Positions 48,673-51,472 of a stretch of DNA of 51,472 nt are shown one piece after another. Positions within the stretch are counted from its first letter, which is position 1; each line of letters opens with the position of its first letter. The notes beneath the pieces are model-generated. The model was not told where the DNA came from. It ran no database searches and was given only the letters and a program-made list of their open reading frames with translations. Source of the DNA: Blattamonas nauphoetae (taxonomy: Eukaryota > Preaxostyla > Oxymonadida). A program made the position numbers and the translations under genes. The stretch lies in contig JARBJD010000436.1 of NCBI GenBank assembly GCA_033064195.1, positions 1 to 51,472 of the forward strand. The letters run 5' to 3'.

Positions 48673-49083
48673 ATGGTTAAACGATACTTCTCAATTCAGA
48701 ATTCTCACACTGCTCAATTTCCTCATGATTTTGTCAATTCCAGAAAACAAAAATACATTTACTTCCTTGACTGTAAACTCATCCATGTGAAGGAAGAAAT
48801 TGGTAGTACATCAACAATCATCTCTAAGGATATTCCTCAGAATTACACCATTCACGCTGATTGGATCCAGACTGATGCACACAATGATTCATATGTTGCT
48901 TTCTGTAACGAACAGATTGCAAAGCGAAAGAAGTGGGAATTAAGTACTCGACAATCAATAGTGAAGATCTGGTTCAAAGACAGTTCTGGTGAATCAATTG
49001 AAATGGAGACATCAGAGACAATCAATGGAAAAAGAATCAAGGAGTATTATGAATTTCTGGTTGATCTCATGTTGGAGTTTTGA
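48673..49083 (+). CDS. Small beta-rich virion-type protein, 136 aa (D)
   Basis: This open copy is followed within 65 bp by the end-associated repeat. The DNA just after it (AATAGCCGTTGAGTAGTTCC) matches the DNA beyond the fiber in C, so D lacks the fiber between two shared flanks. Confidence 0.7.
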   Translation: MVKRYFSIQNSHTAQFPHDFVNSRKQKYIYFLDCKLIHVKEEIGSTSTIISKDIPQNYTIHADWIQTDAHNDSYVAFCNEQIAKRKKWELSTRQSIVKIWFKDSSGESIEMETSETINGKRIKEYYEFLVDLMLEF

Positions 49084-49144
49084 TCGGTGAATTCTATTTT
49101 TGTGTTGACGTTCTTCACAAAACAAAAATAGCCGTTGAGTAGTT

Positions 49145-49450
49145 CCTGTTCATGTTCGTGTGAGTTTCCCATGGACACCCCGATACCCCTTTGGGGACGA
49201 TCTATCTCAATCCTTCTCAATGACTGCTACGCTCTCACAGAGAATATCGAAGTCCTTGAAGGGATAAGTCTTGGGTGGGCATGATTTACGGACAAATTCT
49301 TGGAAAAGAATCTGAAGCCAACATGAACCCCGGGGACAATCTTCCGATCATCCGTCTCCAATCCAACCTCCAATTTGTTCTACGCATTAGTCACGAGGGC
49401 ACCATTTTGCCTGAGTATCAAGGAAATTACGTCGAGGTATCATATTTCAA
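49145..49450 (+). repeat. Polinton end-associated repeat, copy D1
   Basis: This copy is very close to copy C over about 300 bp. Its first block, ACCCCGATACCCCTTTGGGG, can fold as a small hairpin. It keeps a short frame (MNPGDNL, RLQSNLQFVLRISHEG) shared with copy C. Confidence 0.82.
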
Positions 49451-49454
49451 CTTG

Positions 49455-49505
49455 TCATTCAATCATTCATCATTCAATCCTTCATCGTTCAATCGTTCAT
49501 CATTT
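49455..49505. repeat. TCATTCAA short tandem repeat
   Basis: Imperfect TCATTCAATC and TCGTTCAATC units lie between end-repeat copies D1 and D2. Confidence 0.6.
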
Positions 49506-49529
49506 CCTTTTCAAGTTTTTGTCTGATTG

Positions 49530-49795
49530 TACCGTAGGACAACCCGATACTCCTTTGGGGATCACTCTATCATGATCCTACTCAATGACTACTGCTGGCG
49601 AATTCCTTGAAGGGCTAAGGTATTGGGGGCATGATTTACGGTCACATTCAAGTGATGCCCACAGTGAACCCCGGGGACAGCCTCCCAGCTCGTCCCGCTC
49701 CAATCCAACCTTCAATTCGTTCTACGCATTAGCCACGAGGGCACCATTTTGCCTGAGTATCAAGGAAATTACGTCGAGGTTTCATACTTCAACTT
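49530..49795 (+). repeat. Polinton end-associated repeat, copy D2
   Basis: This second, diverged copy in the same orientation starts ACAACCCGATACTCCTTTGG, which is closer to copy A than to D1. Two subtypes therefore lie in tandem at the end of D. Confidence 0.78.
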
Positions 49796-49796
49796 T

Positions 49797-49935
49797 TGGA
49801 AATTTTGAATTTTTGAATTTTGAATTTTTGAATTTTTGAATTTTTGAATTTTTTGAATTTTGAAATTTTTGAAATTTTCCTAAGTATTTTTTTGATATTT
49901 TTTGAATTTTGAATTTTTTTAAATTTTGAAATAGT
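49797..49935. repeat. GAATTTTT microsatellite
   Basis: Irregular TTGAATTTTT units run for about 135 bp. No gene is seen from here to 50440. Confidence 0.8.
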
Positions 49936-49974
49936 CTTGGCATTTTGAAACTTTTTCATTTTTTGAAATTAAGA

Positions 49975-50050
49975 TTGCCGCTCGCCAGAATCGAACCACC
50001 CCTAGAAACGGGTGGACATGGAACATACCCACTGAGCTACTGGCTCCTGA
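49975..50050 (-). other. tRNA-like sequence (pseudo-tRNA or SINE head)
   Basis: On the minus strand TAGCTCAGTGGGTA resembles a pol III box A and GGTTCGATTC a box B, with GCCAG and CTGGC able to pair at the ends. The D and T stems do not form well, so a working tRNA is unlikely. Confidence 0.5.
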
Positions 50051-50114
50051 AAATGTTAGTTTCGACCTGTGCTTTATATCTCGAATGTTCAGATCTGCTA
50101 TATATTCCTTTTAT

Positions 50115-50345
50115 CGTCTACCTATCTACCCTCCTTAAAAGCATGACTTTATCACGGGAACGACTTTTTACCCTCGTTAAAAGCACGACTTTTTCTCGTC
50201 AGCGATTTTTTCTAAATAAGTTAGATTTTCCTTTTAACTTTTACCCCGTTAAAAGCATGACTTTTCACGTGAGCGATCTGCTAAATCTTAATTCTTGGCC
50301 ACTTGTTACCCTCGTTAAAAGCATGACTTTTCACGGGAGCATTTG
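50115..50345 (+). repeat. Minisatellite with GTTAAAAGCATGACTTTTCAC units
   Basis: About four irregular units share ACCCTCGTTAAAAGC and ATGACTTTTCACGGGAGC. The spacing varies from about 45 to 85 bp. Confidence 0.7.
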
Positions 50346-50440
50346 CTATATATTGAATTTATTGACAAAGTTTTCAAATTTTAAATCTGCTATAGTGTCC
50401 TTTTTCGGGTATAAAGTTTCTGATTTTTCGGGATAATTTC

Positions 50441-50695
50441 AGGACCGGATAGTCTAGTGGTAATGGTGAGTGCACGCACTACTACTACTAAGCTGAAGGT
50501 CCTAGGTTCAATTCCTGGCGGAAGCATTTAATTTCACATATCACTGCCCTTTGGCATGGTCTAGGCCCTTAGGCAAGACCAACGTACGTCTCGGAACTCA
50601 AATCGAGAAAAATGAGTTCCGATGCCGGTCTAAAGGGACCGATGAGAAGGGTCGCAACCTTCGGAACCTTGAAAAATACACCAGCTTCCGCCAAA
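50441..50695 (+). mobile_element. Candidate tRNA-derived SINE
   Basis: The head has box A-like TAGTCTAGTGGTAATGG and box B-like GGTTCAATTCCTGG with a pairable T stem. A 170-bp body unlike tRNA follows. GGCGGAAGC after the head is mirrored by GCTTCCGCC near 50690, close to the end. The acceptor stem does not pair, so this is not a tRNA gene. Confidence 0.5.
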
Positions 50696-50884
50696 ATCAA
50701 GGTTTTGCATTTTTGAAAATTTTCTAAAATTTGCTTCAACTTGAAAGTATGAAGTAACTGAACTCTGGAAGAGAATATTTAAGATTGACAACTTTCTGAA
50801 ATGAAAATGACTTTTACTTCAAGTATTTTCTGAATGGCCAATCGACATGGAGAAAAAGCTATAGAAGTGGTGTCTTTGCCAACG

Positions 50885-50912
50885 TGGTTCCCAAATCGTC
50901 TTCTATACTACT
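50885..50912 (-). repeat. Right terminus of Polinton D
   Basis: Reversed, it reads AGTAGTATAGAAGACGATTT then GGGAACC. This aligns with AGTAGTGTATATGGCGAATT and GGGAACC at the C and C' tips. Beyond it composition changes sharply. Confidence 0.75.
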
Positions 50913-51472
50913 TACACTTGTTTCAGAAACGATTCAACCGTTTCGCAACCCAACGGTCCTGTTCGCCACTGGTGCGATGTCATCCAGCGACATGACAGCC
51001 ATGACCATGACAGCCCGCCCAGTGGTGTTTGGGCGAGTGAGCTGCTTGTGTCTATCTGTTTCGGAGGTGGTTGAGAGGTGGAGCGGGGGCACGAGCTGAG
51101 CTGGATGTGTTTGAGCAAAGTTGGGCTCTGTTTGTCGGGTGAAGCTGCGCGACGTCTGGGAGAACTGGATGCTCTTTCAGGCGGCCGGGCGTGGGAGATT
51201 CTGTCGAAGTGGGTCGTTTTGATGCGCTCGAGCTCCTCTCACCCTGCCAGCCTGTCTATCCACTGCGGCTCGCATCGGTGGAGGTGTCGGTGATGTCCTC
51301 CCCACTAGTACCAAGCCACGCGCAGCAGGATCGACGAGATCCGCATTTCGTGGACGACCGTGTTGTCTTCGATCACATCCGCTTCCCTCCTCCGCCATCC
51401 ATACTCAGGAAATGGCTATTGTATCAACCGTAGAAGAACCAGAGTTTGTGAGACTCGTACGCAATGATGTCA
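50913..51472. other. GC-richer flanking DNA, probably host
   Basis: This stretch is clearly richer in G and C than the rest of the window and has no similarity to the Polinton copies. Several short overlapping frames exist on both strands. One (51191-51433, plus) contains HFVDDRVVFDHIRFPPP, which could be part of an exon, but nothing was recognised. Confidence 0.55.

Larger units (their letters stand above)
40812..50912 (+). mobile_element. Polinton D (cut in integrase by C)
   Basis: The left limit is the insertion of C in the integrase gene. To the right lie the coiled-coil gene, ATPase, full morphogenesis block, two end-associated repeats and a terminal region ending TCTTCTATACTACT at 50912. 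About one gene is broken (ATPase), and the integrase is cut by the insertion. The polymerase side is not in the window next to it. A SINE and a minisatellite occupy its end region, so D is older than C. Confidence 0.82.

Noticed and set aside
49975-50526. Two functional tRNA genes
   Set aside because: Box A and box B are readable, but the acceptor stems and some inner stems do not pair, so pseudo-tRNA or SINE origin is more likely.
51177-51433. Short overlapping frames in the GC-rich flank
   Set aside because: They overlap on both strands, lack recognised motifs and have no supporting splice or promoter context. Part may be an exon but it cannot be called.
1-51472. A free giant virus or poxvirus genome, suggested by the promoter motif
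   Set aside because: No RNA polymerase, capping enzyme or other large-virus core genes are present. The content is repeated Polintons with transposon and SINE insertions and a host-like flank.
1-51472. Ciliate origin (Tlr-type elements) with an altered code
   Set aside because: TAA, TAG and TGA all serve as normal ends of conserved genes here.
1-51472. CRISPR array or bacterial operon
   Set aside because: No regular short repeats with unique spacers, and no ribosome-binding-site pattern. The repeats seen are Polinton ends, tandem satellites and inverted repeats.

Overview
This window is almost entirely virus-like mobile DNA from a eukaryotic genome. It is a cluster of nested Polinton (Maverick) elements: at least four sizeable copies (called A, B, C and D here) plus fragments, in about 51 kb. 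The hallmark genes are a protein-primed family B DNA polymerase, a retroviral-type integrase, an FtsK/HerA (A32-like) packaging ATPase and two large capsid-type proteins. No host gene is clear enough to name the species. AT-rich DNA, intronless viral genes, standard stop codons, small DNA transposons and a tRNA-derived SINE suggest an animal, probably an invertebrate; this is inference.

Layout. Polinton A runs from the left edge to a terminus at 9013. It holds part of the ATPase gene, the morphogenesis block on the plus strand, and an extra gene near its end. A 228-bp DNA polymerase fragment separates A from Polinton B. B (9242-19043) is on the opposite strand and is cut inside its integrase gene by a second Polinton terminus (19044-21905, called C'). 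Polinton C (21906-40811) is the most complete copy: fiber, 136-aa protein, two capsid-type proteins, four small or unknown proteins, ATPase, coiled-coil protein, integrase, DNA polymerase and a small modular protein, followed by a 2.6-kb terminal region. The terminus of C sits in the integrase gene of Polinton D (40812-50912), which mirrors B. The last 560 bp are distinctly GC-richer and are probably host DNA.

The largest structure is a near-perfect inverted repeat with 6.9-kb arms (about 14960-21905 and 37955-44890) flanking most of C. Each arm holds the B/D ATPase side, the integrase break-point and the C-type terminus.

How the genes work together. The polymerase and integrase would copy and insert the element. 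The ATPase would package DNA into a particle built from the two capsid-type proteins, with two amphipathic basic small proteins inside and, in C only, a trimeric fiber ending in an S74 self-cleaving chaperone domain. Nearly every gene starts just after a T-rich motif ending in TAAATG or a close variant, which looks like a poxvirus late promoter. Copies differ mainly in short islands of the capsid-type proteins and in accessory genes near the ends. No adenovirus-type maturation protease was recognised.

State of the copies. C looks nearly whole apart from one DNA-transposon insertion and a missing left tip. A, B and D are partial, and B and D each carry about one or two broken genes. High similarity and many open frames indicate young elements.
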